Below are positions 28,363 through 37,768 of a stretch of 64,000 nucleotides of DNA, in pieces. The translations under genes were made by a program, and so were the position numbers. The notes below the pieces were generated by a model. That model made no database searches and was not told the origin of the DNA. It was given only the letters and a program-made list of their open reading frames with translations. The first letter of the stretch is position 1. Each line of letters begins with the position of its first letter. The stretch is from Bacteroidota bacterium (GTDB lineage: Bacteria; Bacteroidota; Bacteroidia; Chitinophagales; Saprospiraceae): the NCBI GenBank assembly GCA_024743405.1, contig JANSWP010000031.1, forward strand, positions 1 to 64,000, read 5' to 3'.

Positions 28363-28523
28363 GGGATTAGGCAAATAATAATCCACCAGTCAGGCTTGTT
28401 CTTTTTTTCTTATGCTGCGTTAAAAAGCCTCGCTGACACGCTGCTGCGTCGCCTACGTTTTTTGCCTTGCCTAAGAAAAAAATTCCTGCGCCATTAGAGG
28501 TAGGTTATTAATTGCCTAACCCC
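28363..28523. repeat. Core-family palindromic element abutting the XRE gene stop
   Basis: About 161 bp with inverted ends GGGATTAGGCAAATAATAAT and, reversed, GGGGTTAGGCAATTAATAAC. The interior carries the shared core (CTTGTTCTTTTTTTCTTATG, GCGTTAAAAAGCCTCGCTGA, ACGTTTTTTGCCTTG, AAGAAAAAAA). The right end stops exactly at the base before the stop codon of the minus-strand XRE gene at 28524, and the left end follows the FAS1 terminator. Confidence 0.75.
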
Positions 28524-28724
28524 TTAATCTTCTTCTTCCAACTCGAAAATATCATTTACAGATTTTTCAAAAAGTTTAGAAATTTTCAAAGCTAAAACTG
28601 TTGAAGGCACATAGCGATTCTTTTCTATTGAGTTGACAGTTTGTCTTGAGACACCAATTTTCCTCGCCAATTCTTCTTGCGTGATATCTAATGTTGCTCG
28701 TTCTATTTTAATCCGATTCCTCAT
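28524..28724 (-). CDS. Small XRE-family (Cro/C1-type) transcriptional regulator
   Basis: A 66-residue helix-turn-helix protein starting MRNRIKIERATLDITQEEL. The helix-turn-helix covers residues about 12-45 (ITQEELARKIGVSRQTVNSI), followed by YVPSTVLALKISKLFEKSVNDIF. This is the short YgzD/XRE form that usually pairs with a membrane protein. The ATG at 28724 is preferred because it overlaps the stop of the upstream membrane gene as TAATG; the frame runs further upstream but inside that gene. It probably represses its own operon. Confidence 0.9.
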   Translation of the reverse strand: MRNRIKIERATLDITQEELARKIGVSRQTVNSIEKNRYVPSTVLALKISKLFEKSVNDIFELEEED

Positions 28725-29173
28725 TAACGTGCCTTTTTTAATACATAGAAAAATAACAAATGAACGGTAAGCATAAACCATAGGATTATAAACGTACCAA
28801 ATTCTTCATAAATGGCCTTTTCTGGTGCCACTACCGCTGCAACACCATAATTAATATAAGGCTGTACAAGTGCATAAATGATCCCACAAATGAATGATAG
28901 ACTAAATGCCTGAGCCCGTAAATTGACAATCATTTCATCTTCAATCTCCTCCTTAGAAATAGCCATAAAAAGCAAACCAACAAGCATCAGCTGCTTTAAG
29001 GCTGTTCTATAAATCCCTAACTCTCCCATGTTTATTTTTAGAATAACTAAGGCTAAAAAGGATAACCCTAAAAGCCAAGCCCCCACTTTTTTATAAGAAT
29101 GAGGAAGCATCAATCTTTTAGCTAATCGCTTTAACCTAACCTCTTCAGATTTATAAACTTTTGATTTATCCAT
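28724..29173 (-). CDS. Four-helix membrane protein paired with XRE regulator
   Basis: A 149-residue protein with a charged N-terminus (SEEVRLKRLAKRL) and four predicted transmembrane helices at about 30-46, 57-75, 90-108 and 125-145. Its stop codon overlaps the regulator's start by one base, so the two are translationally coupled. The architecture matches the DUF2178-like membrane partners commonly found beside small XRE regulators, but I cannot confirm that family. Function unknown; sensing or modulating the regulator at the membrane is a guess from context. Confidence 0.75.
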   Translation of the reverse strand: MDKSKVYKSEEVRLKRLAKRLMLPHSYKKVGAWLLGLSFLALVILKINMGELGIYRTALKQLMLVGLLFMAISKEEIEDEMIVNLRAQAFSLSFICGIIYALVQPYINYGVAAVVAPEKAIYEEFGTFIILWFMLTVHLLFFYVLKKAR

Positions 29174-29529
29174 AAGTATATTTTTTAAAAATGTGACAAA
29201 AAGGTTTTTCTTTTTGTAAAGCTAAATTTACTTAATGACAAATATACTTTACATTTTATGAAATCAAAAGTAAAAATTAGTTTTACCGACTAAGAGCGTC
29301 GTTTATTAGATAAAATATGGATGAGTTTATTACAATTTACAAGATGTAAGTGCGTGAACAAAATCAAGTTATGGATTACTGGAGCATTGGGATTGTGTAA
29401 AAAGTCAATTATCTTCATTTTTAAAATATTTACTTTTTTAAAGAATGGATTTTGTCCAAAATTAGCCGAACATAAGTTCCAAATACAGGAAGACCTTTTT
29501 AATTTTGATCTCAATTTCATTCAAAAATC
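29174..29529. other. Intergenic region without recognised content
   Basis: A divergent gap of 356 bp, AT-rich. Overlapping open frames on both strands (around 29290-29533) lack protein-like composition or any motif. Promoters for both flanking genes must lie here, but I cannot place them. Confidence 0.4.
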
Positions 29530-32268
29530 ATGATGTCATTCAAAATATATCCATTATTTGTTCTCCTTTCCTTTTCAACTCTTCTGAGTGGACAACTCCC
29601 TTCAGAATTCAGTGATCAACTCGTTTCGGATAAATTGGATTATCCGATGGGGTTAGTCGCTGATGAAAATGGTCAAATGTATATTTGGGAAAAACAAGGC
29701 CAAATCTTTGTCTTGGATACAAATGGCGTCCACAACCCCCAACCATTATTGGACCTTCGAGAAGAAATAGCAAATTGGGGTGATCATGGTTTAAACAGTG
29801 TAGCTTTAGATCCTGACTTTTTGGAGAATGGATATTTGTACCTGCTGTACGTTGTCGAGCGAAACTATTGGTTAAACTTTGGGAAACCAAACTACCATCC
29901 TGATTCTACTATTGAAAAGCAAGCAACCTTTGCCCGGGTTGCAAGATATACCGCAGATATTTCTACCAACTTTTCAACACTTATTCCTGATAGTAAGCTC
30001 CTTTTAATGGGTGAAGAAAAAAGTGATGGCATCCCCATATTAAATCAATTTCATGGTACTGGAACCATATTGGCATCAGTCGATGGAACACTACTCATTT
30101 CTGTTGGAGACGCTACTCGAAACTTCACGAATGATGGACTTGGAGGCGATATCGATAGCTATACTTTTCAGGCAATTGAGGATGGAATTATTACCGCTGA
30201 CCAAGCGGTCGATCAATACAAATCTCAATATTTGAACAGCCTAAATGGAAAGGTCTTTCGCATTCATTCAAAAACTGGTAATGGACTTTCAAGCAACCCC
30301 TTTTTTGACGTAGAAAATCCCCGTTCAGCACGGTCCAGAATTTGGAATTTAGGCCTTCGAAATCCCTATCGAATGGCTATGAGACCCGAATCAGGCTCTC
30401 ATTTTTCGGAGGAAGGAAAGCCAGGCGTCCTTTTCATTGGCGATGTAGGAGATGGCAGTTGGGAGGAATTGAATATCTCAAAAAATGGTGGTGAAAATTT
30501 CGGTTGGCCAATTATTGAAGGACTAAATGTCAATTGGTCTTTTCAAAATCGACCGACTCCAGATAATCCAATTTTGGTCAATCCTTTATTTGAATTAGGA
30601 CAATGCGACAAAGAATATTTTAACTTTCGAGAGTTGTTTTTCCGAGCTTTACCTCAAGGTCAATCACCTGTTTTTTCTAATCCATGCAATACTTCTCAAA
30701 CGCTGCCGGATGAAGCTTTTCCTATGGTAGAAACCTTGCCAGAGATTATTTGGTCTCATGCCAAATGGAACCTACCGATGCGTGCCGAATTACCTTATTT
30801 TAATGAGGAAGATAAAATTCGGGGACGCGAAATTGAAGACCCAGAATCTGGTGTTTTGGGTGAAAATTTTGGCGGTTTTTCGAGCCTTGCTGGAACTTTT
30901 TATTCAGGCAATAATTTTCCCCAAGAATATCACGATGCGTTTTTTGCTTTCGACTTTAGCGGCTGGATTCGCAAGTTTCAATTTGACGAAAATCATGAAT
31001 TAGTTGCGGTTGAACCCTTTTATGATAATGTGGAAAAAGTGATTCATTTGACTGAAAATCCAGCAGATGGTTGTCTTTATTTTATCAATCTATTAGGCGA
31101 TATTCGAAAAATTTGTTTCGGCGGAAATCCGAGACCTATTGCCGTAGCGAAAGTGGATAAACAATATGGAACAAGCCCTTTGACTGTCCAATTTGATGCC
31201 TCAGAAAGTTATGATCCTTTTGGCGATCCGTTAACGTTTCATTGGAATTTTGGAGATGGGAAAATCTCTACGGAGACGAATCCAACTCATACATTTGAAT
31301 CGCAATCAACTGATCCACAATCTTTTAAAGTAATTTTAACGGCAACAGATACAGCTGGCGCCTTTTCTGAAAATGAATTAATCATTTCTTTAAACAACAC
31401 CCCTCCTAATGTAGAAGTCACCAGTTTTCAAGATGGTGACTTCTACCCCATGAACGAAACTTCGACCCTTAATTTAGAAGCAAAAGTTTCAGATGCAGAA
31501 CATGATATTGAAGATTTAGCCTTTGGCTGGCAAGTCTTTTTACATCACAGTGATCATTATCATCCAAGCCCTACAAATACAGCGCAAAAGACCTTCGCGT
31601 TAATATCTCCTTTAGGATGTGAGGAGGAACCCTATTGGTATCGAATTGAGTTGGAAGTTACCGACCCAGAAGGACTTTCAACACGTATAAGTCACGAAAT
31701 ATTTCCAAACTGTGACGACGATTTTATTGAGTTTGGTCAAATGAATGGAGAAGTTTTGGAAGGCGAAATAGACTTATATTTTGAAACCCTATTGGAAGAT
31801 ACCGTTGCAATATTAGAAATTCAACGGAGTTCAGATTATTTAAATTTTGAGACAATTGGTATGATTTCGCCCGAGGGTATTTCTTCTAATCTTCATCAAT
31901 ATTCAGTAAAGGATAATGCTCCACTTTTAGGCGCTAATATCTATCGAATAAAGGCAATTAGTACGAATCGAGCTTTTGAATATTCTGGGGTTTTGCCACT
32001 TACCTTTCCGAAAAAGCCAGATTTATTTTTGTACCCTAACCCTACGGATGGAGTGCTACAAGTGGAAGTCAAGAACCCCCAATCTGAAAGTATTCAGCTA
32101 GAATTTTTTTCCCCAAATGGTCAAAAAATTTTAGAGTTCGGTTGGCAAGCCCAAATGGGTAAACAATTCAAAGAAACAGTCCTAGTCAATCAATTACCAA
32201 CTGGAATTTATTTTTATCGAATTTTAAATGGAGAAGAAGCTGGAGTGGGAAAATTAATGGTAAAGTAA
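29530..32268 (+). CDS. Secreted PQQ-dependent sugar dehydrogenase-like protein with PKD and T9SS sorting domain
   Basis: A 912-residue exported protein. A signal peptide (LFVLLSFSTLLSG) is followed by a glucose/sorbosone dehydrogenase-type beta-propeller at about 22-535 (NSVALDPDFLENGYLYLLYV, LNGKVFRIH, IWNLGLRNPYRMA, FIGDVGDGSWEELN). A PKD domain lies at about 545-635 (FDASESYDPFGDPLTFHWNF, FGDGKISTETNPTHTF). Next is a further beta domain, and then a type IX C-terminal sorting domain from about 828 (LFLYPNPTDGVLQVEV, LPTGIYFYRI, VGKLMVK). The protein should reach the cell surface through the type IX system. The sugar substrate is unknown. It is a single gene, convergent with the glmM-like gene across a hairpin. 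Confidence 0.9.
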   Translation: MMSFKIYPLFVLLSFSTLLSGQLPSEFSDQLVSDKLDYPMGLVADENGQMYIWEKQGQIFVLDTNGVHNPQPLLDLREEIANWGDHGLNSVALDPDFLENGYLYLLYVVERNYWLNFGKPNYHPDSTIEKQATFARVARYTADISTNFSTLIPDSKLLLMGEEKSDGIPILNQFHGTGTILASVDGTLLISVGDATRNFTNDGLGGDIDSYTFQAIEDGIITADQAVDQYKSQYLNSLNGKVFRIHSKTGNGLSSNPFFDVENPRSARSRIWNLGLRNPYRMAMRPESGSHFSEEGKPGVLFIGDVGDGSWEELNISKNGGENFGWPIIEGLNVNWSFQNRPTPDNPILVNPLFELGQCDKEYFNFRELFFRALPQGQSPVFSNPCNTSQTLPDEAFPMVETLPEIIWSHAKWNLPMRAELPYFNEEDKIRGREIEDPESGVLGENFGGFSSLAGTFYSGNNFPQEYHDAFFAFDFSGWIRKFQFDENHELVAVEPFYDNVEKVIHLTENPADGCLYFINLLGDIRKICFGGNPRPIAVAKVDKQYGTSPLTVQFDASESYDPFGDPLTFHWNFGDGKISTETNPTHTFESQSTDPQSFKVILTATDTAGAFSENELIISLNNTPPNVEVTSFQDGDFYPMNETSTLNLEAKVSDAEHDIEDLAFGWQVFLHHSDHYHPSPTNTAQKTFALISPLGCEEEPYWYRIELEVTDPEGLSTRISHEIFPNCDDDFIEFGQMNGEVLEGEIDLYFETLLEDTVAILEIQRSSDYLNFETIGMISPEGISSNLHQYSVKDNAPLLGANIYRIKAISTNRAFEYSGVLPLTFPKKPDLFLYPNPTDGVLQVEVKNPQSESIQLEFFSPNGQKILEFGWQAQMGKQFKETVLVNQLPTGIYFYRILNGEEAGVGKLMVK

Positions 32269-32284
32269 ATGGCAAGGTACTTTA

Positions 32285-32318
32285 GTAAGCAGTTGACATT
32301 TCTTAGTCAACTGCTTAC
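32285..32318. terminator. Bidirectional hairpin terminator
   Basis: A perfect 13-bp stem, GTAAGCAGTTGAC with its complement, around an eight-base loop, centred in the 62-bp gap between two convergent genes. Confidence 0.8.
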
Positions 32319-32330
32319 CGAAAACTATAG

Positions 32331-33698
32331 CTAATTGATATCTGATTTAATCTTGGCAACCAGATTATTCGCCGCATCTTCTGAAACACTTTCCGCATAA
32401 ATCCGAATAATCGGCTCAGTATTAGACTTTCGTAAATGCACCCACCCTTCTTCAAAATCGATTTTCAAACCGTCAACTGTATTGCACTCCTCATTCTGAT
32501 ATTTTTGATGTACCCGCTCCAAAATAGCTGGCAAATCGACATCAGGAGTGAGGGCAACCTTATCTTTTACCATAAAGTAATTTGGATAACTATCTCGCAA
32601 ATCAGACATCTTTAAACCAGTATCAGCCAAATGTGATAAGAACAATGCAATGCCCGCCAACGCATCCCGACCATAATGTAAATCAGGAACGATAATTCCA
32701 CCGTTTCCTTCTCCCCCAATAACCGCATTTACTTCCTTCATTTTGTTAACCACATTCACTTCTCCAACTGCACTAGCTTCATATTTTCCACCATGTTTTA
32801 TAGTTACATCTCTCAGCGCACGAGTAGAGGAAAGATTAGAAACCGTATTACCTGGTTGGTGTTTTAATATATAATCTGCAACTGCAACAAGTGTATATTC
32901 TTCTCCAAAAGCGACGCCATTTTCACTGATAAATGCTAGTCGATCTACATCTGGGTCAACCGCAATTCCTAAATCGGCATTATGCTCTTTTACTGCTTCA
33001 GAAAGTCCAATTAAATTCTTTGGTAACGGCTCAGGATTGTGTGCAAATTGGCCATTAGGCTCGCCATTTAAAAGCACAACTTCACAATTCAACTTTTCCA
33101 AAAGTGGCGGCACTGAGATAGCACCTGTTGAATTTACCGCATCAACGACCACTTTATATTTTTTTGCTTGAACCGCTTTTTGATTTACCAGTGGCATCTC
33201 CAATATCGTGTCGATATGTTGCTCGATAAAACCATCCTTTTGAGAATAATTTCCGAAACTATCGATATCTGAATAATCAATAGCGCCTTCATCAATCATC
33301 TTTAAAATTGCTGCTCCATCTGCGGCAGAAATGAACTCGCCTTTCGCATTCAAAAACTTTAGTGCATTCCATTGTCGCGGATTATGACTTGCCGTCAAAA
33401 TAATACCAGCTCCTGCGTTTTCTACGGGGACAGCCATTTCAACAGTCGGCGTAGTCGATAGTCCAAGATCAACCACATCAATACCCAAACTCAATAAAGT
33501 CTGTGTAACCAAAGCCTGCATCCAAGCCCCAGAGATACGAGCATCACGTCCAATAACGATTTTGCGATTACCTCCATTTTGGATGATCCATTGTCCAAAT
33601 GAAGCCGTACATTCGACGACATCTTGAGCTGTTAAGTTTTCACCTGGGCGACCACCGATGGTGCCCCTAATTCCTGAAATAGATTTAATTAATGCCAA
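32331..33698 (-). CDS. glmM: Phosphoglucosamine mutase / alpha-D-phosphohexomutase
   Basis: Converts glucosamine 6-phosphate to glucosamine 1-phosphate for UDP-GlcNAc if it is GlmM; phosphomannomutase activity is the alternative. The 455 residues show the four-domain layout: catalytic Ser104 in TASHNP, the Mg loop DPDVDRL, the sugar-binding loop GEGNGG, and phosphate binding by SNTEPIIRIY near the C-terminus. The N-terminal ISGIRGTIG is typical of the GlmM subgroup, while GEGNGG differs from the GEQSGH of proteobacterial GlmM and resembles the archaeal/Bacteroidota type. A MITE-like element lies directly upstream at 33751-33954, where its promoter would be. Confidence 0.88.
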   Translation of the reverse strand: MALIKSISGIRGTIGGRPGENLTAQDVVECTASFGQWIIQNGGNRKIVIGRDARISGAWMQALVTQTLLSLGIDVVDLGLSTTPTVEMAVPVENAGAGIILTASHNPRQWNALKFLNAKGEFISAADGAAILKMIDEGAIDYSDIDSFGNYSQKDGFIEQHIDTILEMPLVNQKAVQAKKYKVVVDAVNSTGAISVPPLLEKLNCEVVLLNGEPNGQFAHNPEPLPKNLIGLSEAVKEHNADLGIAVDPDVDRLAFISENGVAFGEEYTLVAVADYILKHQPGNTVSNLSSTRALRDVTIKHGGKYEASAVGEVNVVNKMKEVNAVIGGEGNGGIIVPDLHYGRDALAGIALFLSHLADTGLKMSDLRDSYPNYFMVKDKVALTPDVDLPAILERVHQKYQNEECNTVDGLKIDFEEGWVHLRKSNTEPIIRIYAESVSEDAANNLVAKIKSDIN

Positions 33699-33750
33699 TT
33701 TGTAAGGGTTTTTAATTATTAGATGAAGCGATTAGATAATTGATAAGAAT

Positions 33751-33954
33751 CTAATACTACTTTGTCACTTTGAAGTATTCTTGGGAATATTTTAAGACTA
33801 GTTTCTTTTTTGAAATATTGTACTTTTTGGCATTGCCCCAAAAACTACGAAAAAAGTCTAGTTTGTTTAAACTGCTCCGCATAAACAAACGGCTGCCCGC
33901 CAAATTAGGAGTGTTCCTATACGTATTCCCACCAAAGTGACAAAGTAGTACTAA
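33751..33954. repeat. 204-bp MITE-like element upstream of glmM
   Basis: Terminal inverted repeats of about 22 bp: TAATACTACTTTGTCACTTTG at 33752-33772 against the complement of 33933-33954, with two or three differences. Inside is a hairpin around TTTTTGG...CCAAAAA (33825-33845). The ends differ from the other families here. It fills most of the 303-bp gap between the sulfatase stop and the glmM start. Confidence 0.7.
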
Positions 33955-34001
33955 ATTTGCGCGCAAAAGTAGGGAGAGATTTTAGATTTTTCCAAAAAGA
34001 A

Positions 34002-35435
34002 TTAGTTTGATTGATATTCAGGATTTAATTCAGTAGGAATCGACGCATTGGTTTGCTTTTGCCATTCTTTTAATAATTGATATAATTCCTTCTTTTTATC
34101 AAGATTTTTATCCTCCAAATTATTTTTTTCTCCAATGTCTTCTTTCAAATTATATAACTCTAAATCTCCGTTCTCAAAAAACTCCATTAATTTCCAATCC
34201 CCTTTTCTGATCACACTTACCGGTGCACTTCGAAACCATGGTTTATCATGCGAATCTTCAAATGCACGATCACTTTTATACGATTGCAAATAAGCAGGAA
34301 AATGCCAAAATAGGGATCGTTCAAGGATGCCTTCCTTTTTTAATATGCTCACTAAGCTTTTCCCGTCAAAATCTACTTTTACTTCTCCGTTCAAGATTTC
34401 CATAAAAGTGGGCAATAAATCACTCCCAATAATCGGAGTTGAGTTGACTGAATTTGCCTCTATTTGTCCTTCCCATTGAATCAAAAAAGGCACTCGAATC
34501 CCTCCTTCATAAAACATTCCTTTAGAACCCCGCAACGGTCGTGAAAGTGTTTGACCTCCATGAGCACCATTGTCGGAAGTAAAAATAATAATTGTTTCTT
34601 TTGTCAAATTTTGTGCTTCTAAAACGTCTAAAACCTTACCGATTGCCAGATCCATTGCTTCTATCATGGCAGCGTATGATGGTTTATCATGATATTCACC
34701 AGGCTCTTTGTTTTCGTATTTATTGGTTAAATCCTCGCGAGCTTGGATCGGTGTATGCACAGAATAAAAAGGAAAATAGACAAAAAAGGGATTGTCCTTG
34801 TGGTCTATTATCCAATCAGAAATATCAATGGAAAGTCTATCTGGTAAATGTTCACCAACAGGTCCATCTCTTAATTGTGGATTTTTATATGGTGAAAAAT
34901 AAGATTTTGGAGCTCCTCGATGATTGCCTCCAAAATTTGTATCAAAACCGTAATCCAGTGGATCTTTAGACAAATGCCATTTGCCAGCAATGCAGGTTTG
35001 ATAGCCTTGGTTTTTAAAAAATTGAGGCATACTCAAAAGATTGGTATCTAATATCGTTTGGTTTTCAGTTGGTATCAGTTTTCGATGTTTGGAAGGGCCT
35101 CTATCAGAGTTTAGAACTGTGTAAACGCCATGGCGTGGAGCGTACATGCCTGTCATTAAACAAGCACGAGAGGGCGCACAATTGGCAGCATTGGCATAGG
35201 CATTTGTAAAACGCATACCCTCTTTTCCAATGCGATCAATATTGGGCGTTTCATAATAAGTTGAACCTTGAATTCCTAAATCCATCCAACCTAAATCATC
35301 GGCATAAAAGATTATGACATTGGGCATTATCTCATACTTATCTTGATCAGCAACCATTTTACAACTATAAAATTGAAGATAGCATATGGAGAATAGAATA
35401 AGAGCAAAGGTTCGATGTGTAGTTAACCGTTTCAT
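34002..35435 (-). CDS. Sulfatase (formylglycine-dependent)
   Basis: A 477-residue exported hydrolase that should cleave sulfate esters, probably from algal or matrix polysaccharides. Residues 38-48 (PNVIIFYADDLG) bind the metal. C86-A-P-S-R is the signature in which Cys86 becomes formylglycine, followed by TGMYAPRHG. IAGKWHLS, FVYFPFYSVHTPI and IIFTSDNGAHGG complete the S1 family pattern. The N-terminus is hydrophobic and ends YSC, so Cys25 may be lipidated, though the lipobox is weak. No SusCD pair or maturase is nearby, so its polysaccharide context cannot be inferred. It is a single minus-strand gene. Confidence 0.93.
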   Translation of the reverse strand: MKRLTTHRTFALILFSICYLQFYSCKMVADQDKYEIMPNVIIFYADDLGWMDLGIQGSTYYETPNIDRIGKEGMRFTNAYANAANCAPSRACLMTGMYAPRHGVYTVLNSDRGPSKHRKLIPTENQTILDTNLLSMPQFFKNQGYQTCIAGKWHLSKDPLDYGFDTNFGGNHRGAPKSYFSPYKNPQLRDGPVGEHLPDRLSIDISDWIIDHKDNPFFVYFPFYSVHTPIQAREDLTNKYENKEPGEYHDKPSYAAMIEAMDLAIGKVLDVLEAQNLTKETIIIFTSDNGAHGGQTLSRPLRGSKGMFYEGGIRVPFLIQWEGQIEANSVNSTPIIGSDLLPTFMEILNGEVKVDFDGKSLVSILKKEGILERSLFWHFPAYLQSYKSDRAFEDSHDKPWFRSAPVSVIRKGDWKLMEFFENGDLELYNLKEDIGEKNNLEDKNLDKKKELYQLLKEWQKQTNASIPTELNPEYQSN

Positions 35436-35510
35436 TTCGAATTGAATGATTTTGGTAAATTTAGGTCTTTATATTTAACTTTTGAATAAGGAATGGATCA
35501 ATAAAAAATT

Positions 35511-35790
35511 CCCATTCCTAAACTGGCAGAGCCAGTACCATAAATTTTCTAATTAGTCTTCTCCTTTTTTCCATAATGAAAAAAGAAGGAAAAAAATCTA
35601 GGCTGTGGATATTTGGGCTAAAATTCAAAGCCCTCCCACAAACGACCCAAATGTTCGCAAAGCTCACGTGGGTAGTTTTTTCGCAAACGCTAAATTGAAT
35701 TTCTTAACGCCAAAATCTCCAATGCCTCTGCGAAAATTGAAACATTTGGTTCAACAAACAAGCAAAAAATTATCGACAACATGTTGGTTT
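35511..35790. repeat. Long dispersed repeat A, copy 3 (inverted)
   Basis: The reverse complement matches the repeat island at 18.1-18.9 kb. Ends are near CCATTCCTAAACTGGCAG and ACAACATGTTGG. An inner palindrome AACTGGC...GCCAGT lies at 35521-35535. This copy lacks the two three-hairpin modules present in copy 1. It fills the gap between the divergent sulfatase and carboxyltransferase genes. Confidence 0.8.
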
Positions 35791-35873
35791 TAAATTTTGC
35801 TTGAGAGGTACTAAGGTAATTTACGTCTAATCGTTGGTACAAATTTTTCAAATTTGGAAAATATCAACCAATA

Positions 35874-36034
35874 AGAGTATGTTTGGAATTTGCGTTTGAG
35901 TGATTTTTTGAGGAAATATTATTTTGAAGGAGGCATTTTTCGCAGTCAAATGCGGGCAATTTGAGGAGAAAAATAACGCTGTACAAAATAATATTTACCG
36001 AAAAATCGCCAAAATCAAAATTCAAACAGACTCC
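35874..36034. repeat. 161-bp MITE-like element, copy 2, overlapping a gene start
   Basis: Starts AGAGTATGTTTGG and ends CAAACAGACTCC, a decayed version of the inverted end. It is about 94 percent identical by eye to the reverse complement of 19041-19201 and equal in length. The carboxyltransferase frame opens within it at 35924, so about 37 codons are element-derived. Confidence 0.8.
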
Positions 36035-37645
36035 AAGAAAATATCAAAACTTTTGACAAAGAAAATAAAAAAAGAAATACCAAAAATTCGCGAAGATCTC
36101 GCCGAATTAATTCAACGAAAAAGCTATTTAAAAGATGAAAACCGCCCTGCCGCAGTCCAAAAGCGTCATGCAAAAAATCAACGAACCGCTCGTGAAAATA
36201 TCAATGATTTGTGTGACGAAAACTCTTTTGTAGAGTATGGTTCTTTGATTGTCGCTGCCCAAAAAGGACGTAAATCCACTCAGGAATTAATAGAACAAAC
36301 CCCTGCTGATGGATTGATCACTGGGATGGCATCCGTCAATGGAAATTGGTTCGAAGAAGAGGCATCGAAGTGCATGGTTATGAGTTATGATTACACTGTC
36401 TTGGCAGGTACCCAGGGTGCCTTCAACCACAAAAAAACCGACCGAATACTGAGGGTTGCCAATAAAGCCAAAAAGCCGATTATCTTTTTTGTAGAAGGTG
36501 GTGGTGGACGACCCGGCGATGTGGACATGGATTTAATTTCAATGGGAGGGTTGGATATCTCTACCTTTGTTGAGTTTGCTCGATTGAGTGGTAAAATGCC
36601 CCGAATTGCTATCGTTTCTGGTTATTGTTTCGCAGGAAATGCAGCTTTAGCCGGTTGTTCGGATGTGATTATTGCAACTGAAAATACGTCTATTGGAATG
36701 GGTGGACCGGCTATGATTGAAGGCGGTAATTTGGGGAAATTTCATCCAAAACAAATTGGACCAGTTGATTTTCAATATCCCAATGGTGTCATTGATATTT
36801 TGGTAAAAAATGAAGTCGAAGCTGTAGCGGCAGCGAAAAAATATCTGTCTTACTTTCAGGGTGATTTAAAAGAATGGGCATGTGTAACTCAAGAAAAATT
36901 ACGTGAAGTCATTCCTGAAAATCGAAGAATGGCCTATGATATTTTTAAAGTCATTAACGCGCTCGCTGATAAAGATTCGGTTTTAGAAATTCGAGGCGGT
37001 TTTGCTAAAAATTTAGTCACCGCGTTCATTCGAATAGAAGGAAAACCGCTTGGTTTAATTGCCAACTCAACACGACATTTAGGTGGTGCAATTGACTCCG
37101 ACGCTTCTGACAAAGCAGCGAGGTTTATGCAATTATGCGATGCTTTTGGTATTCCGATTTTGTCACTTTGTGATGCACCAGGTTTTATGGTTGGTCCAGA
37201 TTGTGAAAAAACAGCGATGGTTCGGCATTCTTCTAGAATGTTCATTACAGGCGCGACATTGAAAGTGCCAATTTTGACAGTTGTTTTGAGAAGAGGATAT
37301 GGACTAGGCGCAATGGCGATGGCTGGCGGAGGTTTACATGAATCCTTTTTTACGGTATCCTGGCCAACAGGTGAATTTGGTCCAATGGGATTGGAAGGTG
37401 CCGTCAAATTAGGTTTCAAAAAAGAACTTGAGAGTGCACCTACAGTCAAAGCTCGAATGGCATTATACGAAGCTTTGGTAAAAAAATCTTACGAAAAAGG
37501 TAAGGCAATAAGCGCAGCCAGTGTACTCGAATTTGATGAAGTCATTGACCCAAAAGATACTCGAAAATGGATTATGATGGCATTGACTAGTATTCCGAAA
37601 TCAGATTATGAAAATTGGGGACATCGGGTGGTGGATAGTTGGTAA
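35924..37645 (+). CDS. Acyl-CoA carboxylase carboxyltransferase subunit (PCC/MCC beta type)
   Basis: Transfers a carboxyl group from biotin to an acyl-CoA. Two crotonase-like halves are visible: the N half with PADGLITGMASVNG, GGGGRPGD and SGYCFAGNAAL, and the C half with GFAKNLVTAFIRIEGKPLGL, CDAPGFMVGP, TVVLRRGYGLGAMAM and FGPMGLEGAV. The 573 residues are 30-50 more than usual. The extra N-terminus comes from the mobile element at 35874-36034, and no ATG occurs until about residue 138. Start options are TTG 35924, inside the element, or TTG 36053 (LTKKIKKEIPKIREDL), which gives a normal-length enzyme. No biotin carboxylase or carrier gene is adjacent. It heads a run of acyl-CoA genes to 41563. 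Confidence 0.88.
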   Translation: MKEAFFAVKCGQFEEKNNAVQNNIYRKIAKIKIQTDSKKISKLLTKKIKKEIPKIREDLAELIQRKSYLKDENRPAAVQKRHAKNQRTARENINDLCDENSFVEYGSLIVAAQKGRKSTQELIEQTPADGLITGMASVNGNWFEEEASKCMVMSYDYTVLAGTQGAFNHKKTDRILRVANKAKKPIIFFVEGGGGRPGDVDMDLISMGGLDISTFVEFARLSGKMPRIAIVSGYCFAGNAALAGCSDVIIATENTSIGMGGPAMIEGGNLGKFHPKQIGPVDFQYPNGVIDILVKNEVEAVAAAKKYLSYFQGDLKEWACVTQEKLREVIPENRRMAYDIFKVINALADKDSVLEIRGGFAKNLVTAFIRIEGKPLGLIANSTRHLGGAIDSDASDKAARFMQLCDAFGIPILSLCDAPGFMVGPDCEKTAMVRHSSRMFITGATLKVPILTVVLRRGYGLGAMAMAGGGLHESFFTVSWPTGEFGPMGLEGAVKLGFKKELESAPTVKARMALYEALVKKSYEKGKAISAASVLEFDEVIDPKDTRKWIMMALTSIPKSDYENWGHRVVDSW

Positions 37646-37768
37646 GGAATTCGGCAGAAATCAAGTTGTTTAATAAAAAAAGACATATTTAAATTCCTTT
37701 CAAAATGGTTTTTTTATTTTCACCTTTTTTAGTACAAAAATCCTAATTCGGATAAAAAACAGCTATAA

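Noticed and set aside
36934-37449. 171-codon minus-strand frame
   Set aside because: Antisense to the conserved C-terminal half of the carboxyltransferase.
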